Positions 53,988-61,839 of a stretch of 64,000 nt of DNA are shown piece by piece. Below the pieces are notes generated by a model. It was given only the letters and a program-made list of their open reading frames with translations, had not been told where the DNA came from and ran no database searches. Position numbers and translations under genes: made by a program. The stretch is from NCBI GenBank assembly GCA_028283855.1, contig JAPWJX010000004.1, forward strand, positions 62,001 through 126,000. Direction: 5' to 3'. The first letter of the stretch is position 1. Every line of letters begins with the position of its first letter. This DNA comes from Verrucomicrobium sp. (lineage in GTDB: Bacteria; Verrucomicrobiota; Verrucomicrobiia; Methylacidiphilales; GAS474).

Positions 53988-54749
53988 GTGAAGAAGATCC
54001 GCCTGGACCAGGCCCTGGTGGAGCGCGGCCTCTGCGAATCCCGCGAGAAGGCCCAGCGCGCCATCCTGGCCGGGCAGGTCTGGATCGGCGGCCACCGCGC
54101 GGCGAAGGCCTCCCAGCCGGTCCTGCCGGAAACCCCCGTGGAGCTGCGCGCCGGGGAGCGCTACGTCAGCCGCGGCGGGGAAAAGCTGGCCGGGGCGCTG
54201 GCCCACTTCGCCATCGCCCCCACAGGCTGGCGCTGCCTGGACGTCGGCGCGTCGACCGGCGGCTTCACCGACTGCCTCCTACAGCACGGCGCGGCGGCCG
54301 TCACCGCGCTGGACGTCGGGCGCGGCCAGCTCCACTGGAAACTGCGGCAGGACCCGCGCGTCGACGCGCGGGAGGGGGTCAACGCCCGCGTGCTGGACCC
54401 CGCCGTCTTCGGCTCCGGCTACGACCTGGCCGTCCTCGACCTCTCCTTCATCTCCCTGCGGCTGGTCCTGCCCGCCGCCTTCGCCCTCCTGCGGGAGGGG
54501 GGCCTTGCCTGCGCCCTCATCAAGCCCCAGTTCGAGGCCGGGCGGAAGCAGGTGGGCAAGGGCGGCATCGTCCGGGACGAGGCCGTGCGGCAGCAGGTCA
54601 TCGACGGCCTGCGCCGCTGGCGGGAGGAAATCCTGCCCCGCGCGGAGGACCTGGGCGTCGCCCCCTCCGTCCTCAAGGGGACCGACGGGAACCAAGAATA
54701 TCTTTGGGTCCTGCGGCAATCCGGGGTAAGCTCCCCGCCGTCCGCATGA
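53988..54749 (+). CDS. tlyA: TlyA-family rRNA methyltransferase / haemolysin-A-like protein
   Basis: 253 residues: S4 RNA-binding domain (KIRLDQALVERGLCESREKA) and an FtsJ-like SAM methyltransferase domain with CLDVGASTGGFTDCLLQ, LAVLDLSFISL and LIKPQFEAGRKQVGKGG. TlyA methylates 2'-O positions of rRNA in some bacteria; many orthologues are annotated as haemolysins by homology only. It starts at GTG 53988 and overlaps nadK by 4 nt. Confidence 0.92.
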   Translation: MKKIRLDQALVERGLCESREKAQRAILAGQVWIGGHRAAKASQPVLPETPVELRAGERYVSRGGEKLAGALAHFAIAPTGWRCLDVGASTGGFTDCLLQHGAAAVTALDVGRGQLHWKLRQDPRVDAREGVNARVLDPAVFGSGYDLAVLDLSFISLRLVLPAAFALLREGGLACALIKPQFEAGRKQVGKGGIVRDEAVRQQVIDGLRRWREEILPRAEDLGVAPSVLKGTDGNQEYLWVLRQSGVSSPPSA

Positions 54750-55630
54750 AGATCGGGGTCGTCGCCAACCGCAGCAAGCCGCAGGTTTCCGCCGTACTGC
54801 GGCAGCTCGCCGCCATGGCGGCCGACTACGGCGCCACGCTCCATTTCGAGGCCGCCACCGCCCGCCTGGCCGGGCAGAAGAAGGGCCTGGCCCTTCCGGC
54901 CCTCTGCCGGAAGATCGACCTCCTGGTCGTCGTCGGCGGGGACGGCTCCCTCCTGCGCGTCGTCCATGACATCTACCCCAGCCCCGTCCCCATCCTGGGC
55001 GTCAACGTGGGCCACCTCGGCTTCCTCACCGCCATCAAGAAGGAGGAAGTCGCCGCCGTCTTCGGCGAGGTCTTCGCCGGGCACCTCCGCTACAGCCCGC
55101 GCCGCCCCTTCCGGCTGAAGGTCCATTCCCGCGGCCGCGCCCCCCGCGTCATCCCCTGCGCGCTCAACGACATCGTCGCCAACCGCAGCTCGTCGAGCAT
55201 GGCCGTCATCCGCGTGGAGGTGGACGGCACCTTCGTCAACGAATACGTGGCCGACGGCCTCGTCGTCTCCACCTCCACCGGCTCCACCGCCTACTCCCTG
55301 GCGGCGGGCGGCCCCATCCTTTCCCCGGAATCGTGCGGCATCCTGGTCACCCCCATCTGCCCGCATTCCCTGAGCAACCGCAGCCTCCTCCTGCCCGCGG
55401 GCGCGCGGCTGCGCGTCGAGGCCCCGCCCCAGCCCCGGCGGATCGACCTGCAGTATGACGGCGTCGACGGCGGCTCCCTGCGCGCCGGGGATTGGGCGGA
55501 GATCGACGTTGCCGAAAAACCTGTCACACTGGCCTTCCTCAAGCACCGGGACTTCTTCCAAATCCTGCGGGAGAAGCTCAAATGGCGCGGCGCCGTCCGG
55601 GACGAAATCCCCCAGGAGTCCGCCGCGTAG
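54746..55630 (+). CDS. nadK: NAD kinase
   Basis: 294 residues, phosphorylating NAD+ to NADP+. The catalytic GGDGS motif is at residues 64-68, followed by the conserved ILGVNVGHLGFLTAI, the Asn/Asp NAD-contact region CALNDIVANRSS, and VSTSTGSTAYSLAAGGP. Coupled to tlyA by a 4-nt overlap, a neighbourhood conserved in many bacteria. Confidence 0.96.
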   Translation: MKIGVVANRSKPQVSAVLRQLAAMAADYGATLHFEAATARLAGQKKGLALPALCRKIDLLVVVGGDGSLLRVVHDIYPSPVPILGVNVGHLGFLTAIKKEEVAAVFGEVFAGHLRYSPRRPFRLKVHSRGRAPRVIPCALNDIVANRSSSSMAVIRVEVDGTFVNEYVADGLVVSTSTGSTAYSLAAGGPILSPESCGILVTPICPHSLSNRSLLLPAGARLRVEAPPQPRRIDLQYDGVDGGSLRAGDWAEIDVAEKPVTLAFLKHRDFFQILREKLKWRGAVRDEIPQESAA

Positions 55631-55694
55631 CCCGGACTGACAGGCGGGCCGCCCTCTTTCCGTCCGCCGGAAAACAACCCCCCTTTTTTCTCCC

Positions 55695-56153
55695 ATGCTG
55701 ATCGCCGACCTCCTCCGGCCCGAGCGCCTCGCGCTCGACCTGCAAAGCGCCACCGGCCCGGAGGCGATCCGGGAGGTTGCCTCCCTCGTCCAGGACGATC
55801 CGGCCATCGTCTCCTTCGACAAGTTCTACGAGCTGCTCCTGGCCCGCGAGCAGCTGGAGTCCACCTACCTGGGCGCGGGCGTGGCCCTGCCCCACGCGCG
55901 GGCGGCCCACATCAGGGAGATGACCCTGGCCATCGGCCGGAGCAAGGAAGGCGTCCGCTTCACCGGGGCGCCGGAGCCGGTCCACCTCATCTTCGTCATC
56001 GGCACCCCGCAGCGGATGGCCACGGAGTATTTAAGCGTCGTCGGCGGCCTGGCGCGGATGCTCAAAGACGCCCAGGTGCGGGACAGGCTCCTGGCCGCGC
56101 ACGACGCGCAGGCCTTCATTGAAGTCCTCGAGGCGGCGGAGAAGAGGTTCTAG
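55695..56153 (+). CDS. PTS EIIA-like protein (PtsN type)
   Basis: 152 residues of the fructose/mannitol EIIA fold. Phosphorylatable His67 lies in GAGVALPHARAAH, with the second conserved region FTGAPEPVHLIFVIGTP. In proteobacteria PtsN regulates nitrogen, potassium and carbon flow rather than sugar uptake. No EIIB/EIIC partner is present, so a regulatory role is likely. It lies 64 bp after nadK. Confidence 0.88.
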   Translation: MLIADLLRPERLALDLQSATGPEAIREVASLVQDDPAIVSFDKFYELLLAREQLESTYLGAGVALPHARAAHIREMTLAIGRSKEGVRFTGAPEPVHLIFVIGTPQRMATEYLSVVGGLARMLKDAQVRDRLLAAHDAQAFIEVLEAAEKRF

Positions 56154-56202
56154 GCCCGGCACCGCGCCCGCCTGTGGATTCATGCCGAATCCGTATTGGA
56201 AT

Positions 56203-56219
56203 AATACTTTCAAAGTATT
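56203..56219. promoter_or_regulatory. 17-bp perfect palindrome in the ptsN-like / tRNA gap
   Basis: AATACTTT-C-AAAGTATT, 8-bp arms with a single central base, in the 221-bp gap before the tRNA gene. Likely a regulator site or part of the tRNA promoter region (a TATT/AATAAT-rich stretch surrounds it). Nothing else recognisable is in this gap. Confidence 0.4.
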
Positions 56220-56374
56220 TCAGCATGAAGCGGGCATCCCTTACGGTGAGGCGCGCCATGCCTGAACTTTTCCACGCGGCCCTCTCTTCCCGTCCGGAAG
56301 CCGTGGAAAGCGCGGAGGGAAAGGCTTGTCCGGGGCGCGGAAGAGGGGATAAAGTCGCCTGCTTCTTTTCCCCA

Positions 56375-56461
56375 GGACAGGTGGCAGAGCGGTTGAATGT
56401 ACCTGACTCGAAATCAGGCGTACGGGTAACCGTACCGAGGGTTCGAATCCCTCCCTGTCCG
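56375..56461 (+). tRNA. tRNA-Ser (anticodon CGA)
   Basis: Acceptor stem GGACAGG with CCTGTCC, discriminator G at 56461, anticodon stem CCTGA...TCAGG with loop CTCGAAA (anticodon CGA), a long variable arm (GTACGGGTAACCGTAC) as in serine tRNAs, and T-loop GGGTTCGAATCCC. CCA is not fully encoded (GCA follows). It reads UCG codons, common in this G+C-rich genome. Confidence 0.95.
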
Positions 56462-56511
56462 CAGTCTTTCCCGCTTCAGGCGGTTCACTCCCCCCTTTTC
56501 TCCTAAAATTT

Positions 56512-57543
56512 ATGAGCAAAAAGACCATGAAAGCAGCCGTCGTCCGTGAATTCGGAAAGCCGTTGACCATCGAGGAAGTGCCCGTTCCGCAGCCCGGTCC
56601 CGGCGAGATCCTGGTCAAGATCGCCGCCACCGGCGTCTGCCACACCGACCTGCACGCGGTGGACGGCGACTGGCCGGTGAAGCCCAACCCTCCTTTCATC
56701 CCCGGCCATGAGGGCGTGGGCCACGTGGCGGCCGTCGGCGCGGGCGTGAACCACCTCAAGGAGGGCGACCGCGTGGGCGTGCCCTGGCTTTACACCGCCT
56801 GTGGGCATTGCCGCCACTGTTACGGCGGCTGGGAAACCCTGTGCGAGAGCCAGAAGAACACGGGCTACTCCGTCAACGGCAGCTTCGCCGAATACGTCGT
56901 GGCGGACGCGGCCTACGTGGGCCGCCTGCCGGACAACGTGAGCTTCGTGGACATCGCGCCGATCCTGTGCGCGGGCGTCACCGTCTACAAGGGGCTGAAG
57001 GTGACCAACACCAACCCGGGAGACTGGGTCGTCGTCTCCGGCATTGGCGGACTGGGGCACCTGGCCGTCCAATACGCCAAGGCCATGGGGCGGAACGTCA
57101 TCGCCGTCGACGTCGACGACGCCAAGCTCGACCTGGCCAAGAAGCTGGGCGCCTCCCTGGCGGTCAACGCGCGCAAGGCCGATCCCGTCTCCTTCGTGCG
57201 GGAGCACACCGGCGGAGCCCACGGCGTGCTGGTGACGGCCGTTTCCCCCAAGGCTTTCGAGCAGGCCCTCGGCATGGTCGGCCGGGGCGGGACGGTGGCC
57301 CTCAACGGCCTTCCTCCGGGTGATTTCCCGCTGCCGATCTTCGACACGGTGCTCAACGGCGTCACCGTGCGGGGGTCCATCGTGGGCACCCGCCTGGACC
57401 TCCAGGACGCGCTGCGGTTCGCCGGGGAGGGGAAGGTAAAGGCCACGGTCGCCACGGAATCCCTGGAGAACATCAACGACGTGTTCGCCCGCATGCACAA
57501 GGGGGACATCCAGGGGCGCATCGTGATCGACTTCGAGAACTAG
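56512..57543 (+). CDS. Zinc-dependent alcohol dehydrogenase (AdhP-like)
   Basis: 343 residues of the medium-chain family. Catalytic zinc ligands Cys43 and His66 ([15 protein letters not shown]), structural-zinc cysteines in [17 protein letters not shown], and NAD motif [17 protein letters not shown]. The group includes E. coli AdhP, which interconverts ethanol and acetaldehyde. It has its own promoter region after the tRNA gene and is followed by a strong terminator. Confidence 0.94.
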   Translation: MSKKTMKAAVVREFGKPLTIEEVPVPQPGPGEILVKIAATGVCHTDLHAVDGDWPVKPNPPFIPGHEGVGHVAAVGAGVNHLKEGDRVGVPWLYTACGHCRHCYGGWETLCESQKNTGYSVNGSFAEYVVADAAYVGRLPDNVSFVDIAPILCAGVTVYKGLKVTNTNPGDWVVVSGIGGLGHLAVQYAKAMGRNVIAVDVDDAKLDLAKKLGASLAVNARKADPVSFVREHTGGAHGVLVTAVSPKAFEQALGMVGRGGTVALNGLPPGDFPLPIFDTVLNGVTVRGSIVGTRLDLQDALRFAGEGKVKATVATESLENINDVFARMHKGDIQGRIVIDFEN

Positions 57544-57559
57544 GCCTTTGACGCCGCGC

Positions 57560-57595
57560 GGCGGCGGTCCGGTGTGCCCGGGCCGCCGCCTTTTT
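57560..57595 (+). terminator. Terminator after the alcohol dehydrogenase gene
   Basis: GGCGGCGGTCCGG (57560-57572) pairs with CCGGGCCGCCGCC (57578-57590) with one mismatch, followed by five T. Confidence 0.88.
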
Positions 57596-57647
57596 CATTT
57601 TAAGTTTGGCTCCCGCCCTTCCCGTCCCTTACATCCAGGGCTTTATT

Positions 57648-58064
57648 ATGGAAACCACCCTCATTCTCCTGAAGCCCGATTGCGTCACCAAGCGCCATTG
57701 CGGCGACGTCCTGCAGCGCTTTGAAAAGGCCGGCTTCCGCATCCGCGGTTGCAAGATGATGAAGCTGGGCTCCGCGGTCCTGCGCGAGCACTACGCCCAC
57801 ATCGCCTCCAAGCCCTTCTTCCCGGAGGTCGAGGCCTTCATGCAGTCCAGCCCCGTCGTCGCCGTCGCCCTGGAGGCGGAAGGCGCCATCGACAAGGCCC
57901 GCACCCTCCTGGGGCCGACCGATTCAAAGAAGGCCGAGCCCGGCACGATCCGCGGCGACTTCGGCGTCGACGTCATGGTGAACGTGGTCCACGCCTCCGA
58001 CTCGGCCGAGGCCGCGCAGGTGGAGCTGGCCCGCTTCTTCCAGGACGGCGAGATCTTCGCCTAA
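57648..58064 (+). CDS. ndk: Nucleoside diphosphate kinase
   Basis: 138 residues, transferring gamma-phosphates between nucleoside triphosphates and diphosphates through a phosphohistidine. The active His115 lies in VMVNVVHASDSAEAA, and the N-terminus TTLILLKPDCVTKRHCG is standard (NDKs usually have LIKPD). Length is normal. The ATG at 57648 follows the terminator region. It lies 17 bp before the MRJP-like gene. Confidence 0.96.
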   Translation: METTLILLKPDCVTKRHCGDVLQRFEKAGFRIRGCKMMKLGSAVLREHYAHIASKPFFPEVEAFMQSSPVVAVALEAEGAIDKARTLLGPTDSKKAEPGTIRGDFGVDVMVNVVHASDSAEAAQVELARFFQDGEIFA

Positions 58065-58081
58065 GGATTTTGCCCCGCTCG

Positions 58082-59158
58082 ATGCGGCTCCTTTTCCCGG
58101 TCCTGCTTTTCCTCTCCGCGCTCCTGCCCTCCCTGCGGGCGGCGGCGGTGGAGGAGGCCTATTCCTCCGCCACGGTTTGGAACGGGGTGACGGTGGACGA
58201 CTCCGGCCGCGTCTTCGTCATCTTTCCTCGCATGGAAGGCGGGGAGGGGGTGCGCCTGGCGGAACTGGGGCCGGGCGGGGCGCCCCGCGCCTATCCTGAC
58301 GCGGCTTGGAACGCCTGGAAGCCGGGGGACGATCCGGCGAAGGCCTTCGTCCACGTAAACGCGGCCCGGATCGGGCCCCATGGGGAGCTTTGGGTGGTCG
58401 ACACGGGCACGCCGGGCTTCGGCGCGGCGGTGGTGCCGGGCGGCGCGAAGGTCGTCGTTATCGACGTGGCGAAGAACCGGGTGATCCGCGTCTACCCGCT
58501 GGGAAAAGAGGCGGTCGGCCCTCACGGCTACGCCGACGATATCCGCTTTCACGGCTCCGTGGCCTATCTGACGGACGCGGGCGTGCCGGGCCTGGTGGTG
58601 CTGGATTTGAAGACGGGCAAGACCCGCCGCGTCCTGGACCGCGCCCCCTCGACCACGGCGCGGCGCGCCATGACCGGGGAGGGGAAACCGCTTCAAACCG
58701 CCGACGGGAAGGAAGTCCGCATTCACGCCGACCAGCTGGAAGTCTCGCCCGACGGGGAGTGGCTCTATTTCCAGGCCGCCTGCGGGCCGCTTTACCGCCT
58801 GGCCACCCGCTACCTGGACGATGTTTTCCTGGACGCCCGGGCGTTGGAAGCGCACGTGGAAAAGTGGGTCGATACGCCCGCGACCGGGGGCACCGCGATC
58901 GACGCGGCGGGGAACCTTTACGTGAGCGACGTCGATCGGCAGAGGGTTCTAAAAATCGATCCCCAAGGCCGCGTGACGACCCTCCTGGAAGACCCGCGCC
59001 TCCTGTGGGTCGATGCCATGTGGATCGACAACCGGGGCTTCCTCTGGATGCCCGCGGCGCAGATCAACCGGCTGGCGCCTTTCCAGGCCGGGACCGACCG
59101 GGTGGAGCGGCCGCTGCGCCTCTTCAAAGCGCAGATCGGCGCGCGCCCGTCACGGTAG
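58082..59158 (+). CDS. Secreted yellow/major-royal-jelly-like beta-propeller
   Basis: 358 residues with a signal peptide (MRLLFPVLLFLSALLPSLRAAA). The mature protein has strands resembling the MRJP/yellow six-bladed propeller: VTVDDSGRVFVIFPRMEGGE, GELWVVDTGTPGF, YADDIRFHGSVAYLTDAG, and VDAMWIDNRGFLWMP. Bacterial members are mostly uncharacterised; insect yellow proteins bind amines. The substrate is unknown. Confidence 0.85.
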   Translation: MRLLFPVLLFLSALLPSLRAAAVEEAYSSATVWNGVTVDDSGRVFVIFPRMEGGEGVRLAELGPGGAPRAYPDAAWNAWKPGDDPAKAFVHVNAARIGPHGELWVVDTGTPGFGAAVVPGGAKVVVIDVAKNRVIRVYPLGKEAVGPHGYADDIRFHGSVAYLTDAGVPGLVVLDLKTGKTRRVLDRAPSTTARRAMTGEGKPLQTADGKEVRIHADQLEVSPDGEWLYFQAACGPLYRLATRYLDDVFLDARALEAHVEKWVDTPATGGTAIDAAGNLYVSDVDRQRVLKIDPQGRVTTLLEDPRLLWVDAMWIDNRGFLWMPAAQINRLAPFQAGTDRVERPLRLFKAQIGARPSR

Positions 59159-59259
59159 CGCCGGCAGGGCGATTTGCGCGGGCCGCCCTCCCCGCTTAGG
59201 TATAAATACTGTTATTACAGCCTGGCTTAGGAGGCGGCTTTGTGGGAAACCGGTAATGC

Positions 59260-59277
59260 GCCAATTGCAATATTGGC
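59260..59277. promoter_or_regulatory. 18-bp palindrome upstream of the SGNH hydrolase gene
   Basis: GCCAAT-TGCAAT-ATTGGC, 6-bp arms, ending 23 bp before the ATG at 59301. A -10-like TATAAA lies at about 59212-59217. It could be a regulator site or an RNA hairpin in the leader. Confidence 0.35.
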
Positions 59278-59300
59278 AAATAACCTTCTGCTTACCCCTT

Positions 59301-60041
59301 ATGAAAAACACCTTGATCCTCGGGCTCGCGCTGGTGTGCGGGCTTTTTTCCTTTAACCCGGCCGTCCACGCCCAGGCCAATCCGGCCGCCACGCCGGAAA
59401 GCCGGAACAGCTGGATGGAGAAGCACGAATTGTTCAACCTGGTCCTGAAGAAAAACAAGGGCAAGTTCGACACCGCTTTTCTGGGCGACTCGATCACGGA
59501 AGGCTGGCGGGGCCGTGCGCAAGACGTCTGGGACAAGACTTTCAGCGCGTATAAGCCGTTCAACCTGGGCATCGGCGGCGACCGGACGGAAAATGTCCTG
59601 TGGCGCATCGACAACGGGATGTTCGACGAGTTCCAGCCGAAGGCCCTGGTTCTCATGATCGGCACGAACAATCTTTCCAAGAAGCACACGCCGGAACAGA
59701 CGGCGGAAGGCGTCCGGGCGATCGTTGACGATATCCATAAGCGTTCCCCCGGCACCAAGATCATCGTGATGGGCATTCTGCCCCGCGGCCAGTCCGCGAC
59801 CGATCCGATGCGCGCCCTGGTCCAGCAGACCAACGAGCTGGTCAAAAAGATGGCGGAGGAAAAGGGGCTGGCCTACCTCGACATCGGCCCGAAGCTGTTG
59901 GAATCCGACGGATCGATCACCAAGGATACGATGCCCGATTTCCTTCACCCGACGAAGAGAGGCTATGAGGCGTGGGCGGAGGCCGTGGCCCCCGTGCTGG
60001 CCGCCGACGAGAAGACGACCAGCACCGCCTCCACCGAGTGA
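59301..60041 (+). CDS. Secreted SGNH/GDSL hydrolase
   Basis: 246 residues with a signal peptide (MKNTLILGLALVCGLFSF, cleavage near VHAQA). SGNH blocks are complete: FLGDSITEGWRGR (Ser nucleophile), NLGIGGDRTENV, LMIGTNNLS (oxyanion Asn) and FLHPTKRGYEAWAEA (Asp/His). The sequence resembles the platelet-activating-factor acetylhydrolase/acetylxylan-esterase-type group. Probably deacetylates sugars or lipids outside the cell. It precedes the flagellin gene by 64 bp. Confidence 0.9.
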   Translation: MKNTLILGLALVCGLFSFNPAVHAQANPAATPESRNSWMEKHELFNLVLKKNKGKFDTAFLGDSITEGWRGRAQDVWDKTFSAYKPFNLGIGGDRTENVLWRIDNGMFDEFQPKALVLMIGTNNLSKKHTPEQTAEGVRAIVDDIHKRSPGTKIIVMGILPRGQSATDPMRALVQQTNELVKKMAEEKGLAYLDIGPKLLESDGSITKDTMPDFLHPTKRGYEAWAEAVAPVLAADEKTTSTASTE

Positions 60042-60054
60042 AGTTTTAGGCGGC

Positions 60055-60105
60055 GGGAGGAAAAAGGGCCTGTTTCCTGCTTCCTCCCAGGGGAGGAAAA
60101 GGCCT
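60055..60105 (+). promoter_or_regulatory. Flagellin leader with mutually exclusive hairpins
   Basis: GGGAGGAA occurs twice (60055-60062 and 60091-60098) around TTCCTCCC (60081-60088). The middle copy can pair with either flank. The downstream copy holds the ribosome-binding site, 8-9 bp before the ATG, so pairing with it would block translation while pairing with the upstream copy would free it. Confidence 0.5.
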
Positions 60106-60894
60106 ATGACGATTCCCACGTCCCAGGCGGCGGGGTCCGCCGCCCAAAACCAATACGTCCGCACGATCCTGGCCATCGCGTCGGGGTCGGCCCTGGCCTC
60201 CGGCGGGGATGCCGCGGGCATCGCGGTCAGCGGCCAGCTCGACGCCCGCAGCGCGCGGCTGGGAGCGGCGGCGAACAATGTCGACGACATGGTCTCCCTG
60301 GCCCAGACGCAGCAGGGATTCCTGCAGGGGGTCCAGGATAGCCTGACCCGGATGAGCGTCTTGGCCCAGCAGGCTTCCAGCAACGTCTTCGGCGCGGACG
60401 CGCAGGCCGCCTACTCGGCCGAGTTCGACAGCCTCAAAAACCAGATCGACCAGGTGACGCAGAACGCCAGCTTCAACGGCCAGCCGCTCTTTTCCGGCGG
60501 CGCGGTGAGCACGACGGTGAACGCGGACGGGACGCAGGACGGCCTTTCCCTGGGTTCCCTGGACACGGGGACGCTGGGCCTCTCCGGCGTTTCCCTCGAC
60601 ACGCCCGCCGACGCGCAGGACGCGCTGAGCAAGGTGAACGCGGCCTTAAGCTCCGTCACCGGCCGGAGCGCCTCCGTCTCCGCCGACATCTCCAAATTCA
60701 ACTTCTACGCCGCCAATATCGGCACGGAGCAGAATAGCGTCCTCTCCGCCAACAGCTCGATTTCCGACGCCGACGTGGCCAAGCAAAGCACCGCCCTGGC
60801 CAGCGCGGGCATCCGCAACCAGCTGGACATGGCCGTGCGCGCGCAGGCCAACCGCAGCGCCAAGAATGTCCTCAATCTGCTGACGTCTCCCTGA
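60106..60894 (+). CDS. fliC: Flagellin
   Basis: 262 residues. The N-terminal D0/D1 helix pattern is visible (SGGDAAGIAVSGQLDARSAR, VDDMVSLAQTQQGFLQGVQD, RMSVLAQQASSNVF). The C-terminal D1/D0 half ends in helices with DADVAKQSTALASAGIRNQ and RAQANRSAKNVLNLL. The variable middle (~140-190) is short, so the protein is little more than the D0/D1 core. The ATG at 60106 follows a strong GGGGAGGAA ribosome site. No other flagellar gene is in the window. Confidence 0.88.
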   Translation: MTIPTSQAAGSAAQNQYVRTILAIASGSALASGGDAAGIAVSGQLDARSARLGAAANNVDDMVSLAQTQQGFLQGVQDSLTRMSVLAQQASSNVFGADAQAAYSAEFDSLKNQIDQVTQNASFNGQPLFSGGAVSTTVNADGTQDGLSLGSLDTGTLGLSGVSLDTPADAQDALSKVNAALSSVTGRSASVSADISKFNFYAANIGTEQNSVLSANSSISDADVAKQSTALASAGIRNQLDMAVRAQANRSAKNVLNLLTSP

Positions 60895-60983
60895 CGGAGG
60901 CGGGCATCGCAAGCAGGGGAATTCTGGCCCATAGGGGGAATTCCCCATGGAAATAACGGGAAAGGCGTGTACATTTTCCCCCG

Positions 60984-61661
60984 ATGCAACCGCTGCCGCG
61001 CCGCCTTTCGACCGACTTTCTCATTCTGAGCGCCGCCGGGGGCGCTGCCGACGCCGCGGGCTTCTTCGGCCTCGACCACGTCTTCACGTCTAACATGACG
61101 GGGAACGTCGTCCTCTTCGGCCTGGCCCTGGGGCAGACGAAGTGGACGGAAGCCTTCGAGGCGTTCGAGGTGATCGCCTTCTTCATGCTGGGCGCCTTCA
61201 TCGGGGCGTGGCTGGCCAAGAAGATCGACCGGCACGACTGGCCCCGGCTGGTCCGGCGGGTGCTCCTGCCGCAAATCGTGCTCATGACGCTTTTCAGCGT
61301 CGCCTGCATGTGGGAGCACTGGGAAGTGGAACACCTGGCCTCCCTCCTGGCGGTGGCCATGGGCCTGCAGGCGTCCGCGATCAACCGGGCCAAGATGCCG
61401 GGCGTGGTCACCACCGCCGTCACCGGAACCATCACCACCATGTCCAACGGCCTGATGGAATTTTTCATGAAGGTCCCCGGCGCGCCGCACGGGCAGCAGA
61501 TCGCTTTCCAGTTCGGCGCCGTGTGCTGCTTCTGCCTGGGCGCCCTGGGCAGCGGCCTGCTGACCCTTTACTACGCCACCTGGGTCGGCTGGTTTCCGAC
61601 CGTCCTCATCGCCCTCGTGATCCTGCGCAATCTCAACAACGAGCCGGAAAAGCGGGACTAG
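60984..61661 (+). CDS. DUF1275 (YoaK) membrane protein
   Basis: 225 residues with about six hydrophobic helices. The N-terminal LSAAGGAADAAGFFGLDHVFTSNMTGNVV (in part: FTSNMTGNVVLFGLALG) is the signature of DUF1275. The function is unknown. Its stop directly abuts the left end of the palindromic element at 61661. GCGTGTAC (60965-60972) lies 11 bp before the start, the same core as in the 19-kb promoter blocks. Confidence 0.85.
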   Translation: MQPLPRRLSTDFLILSAAGGAADAAGFFGLDHVFTSNMTGNVVLFGLALGQTKWTEAFEAFEVIAFFMLGAFIGAWLAKKIDRHDWPRLVRRVLLPQIVLMTLFSVACMWEHWEVEHLASLLAVAMGLQASAINRAKMPGVVTTAVTGTITTMSNGLMEFFMKVPGAPHGQQIAFQFGAVCCFCLGALGSGLLTLYYATWVGWFPTVLIALVILRNLNNEPEKRD

Positions 61662-61839
61662 GGCGCATCTCCATTCAGAGCGCTGCCCCGCCCCCGTCGT
61701 TGCGCGTCCCTTCACCTATTTCTAATTGCCCCCGGGCCCCGCTAGTGAGTCTGAGTCGCCCCTTGAAAGGGGTGCGCTAACGCGCAGGCATTCGCTTCAG
61801 GCCCCCCGGCGCTCCCCATTTCTGAATGGAGATGCGCCC
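61661..61839. mobile_element. 179-bp palindromic element between DUF1275 and FTR1 genes
   Basis: Ends in a perfect 19-bp inverted repeat, GGGCGCATCTCCATTCAGA (61661-61679) and its complement (61821-61839). Inside is a CCCCTT/AAGGGG hairpin near 61760. The end core ATCTCCATT-Y-AGA and the total length match the element at 30798-30981. The interior differs between the two. The right arm supplies the last ~14 codons and the stop of the FTR1 frame. Confidence 0.7.

Noticed and set aside
56174-56506. Short open frame running through the tRNA-Ser gene
   Set aside because: It overlaps the whole tRNA and has no ribosome site or similarity.
59206-59222. CTGTTATTACAG as an E. coli-type LexA box
   Set aside because: The half-sites are 4 bp apart instead of 8, and no damage-response gene follows.
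59205-59300. Possible riboswitch in the leader of the secreted esterase gene
   Set aside because: There is a GGAAACC-like piece and a palindrome, but no consensus core of any known riboswitch could be fitted.
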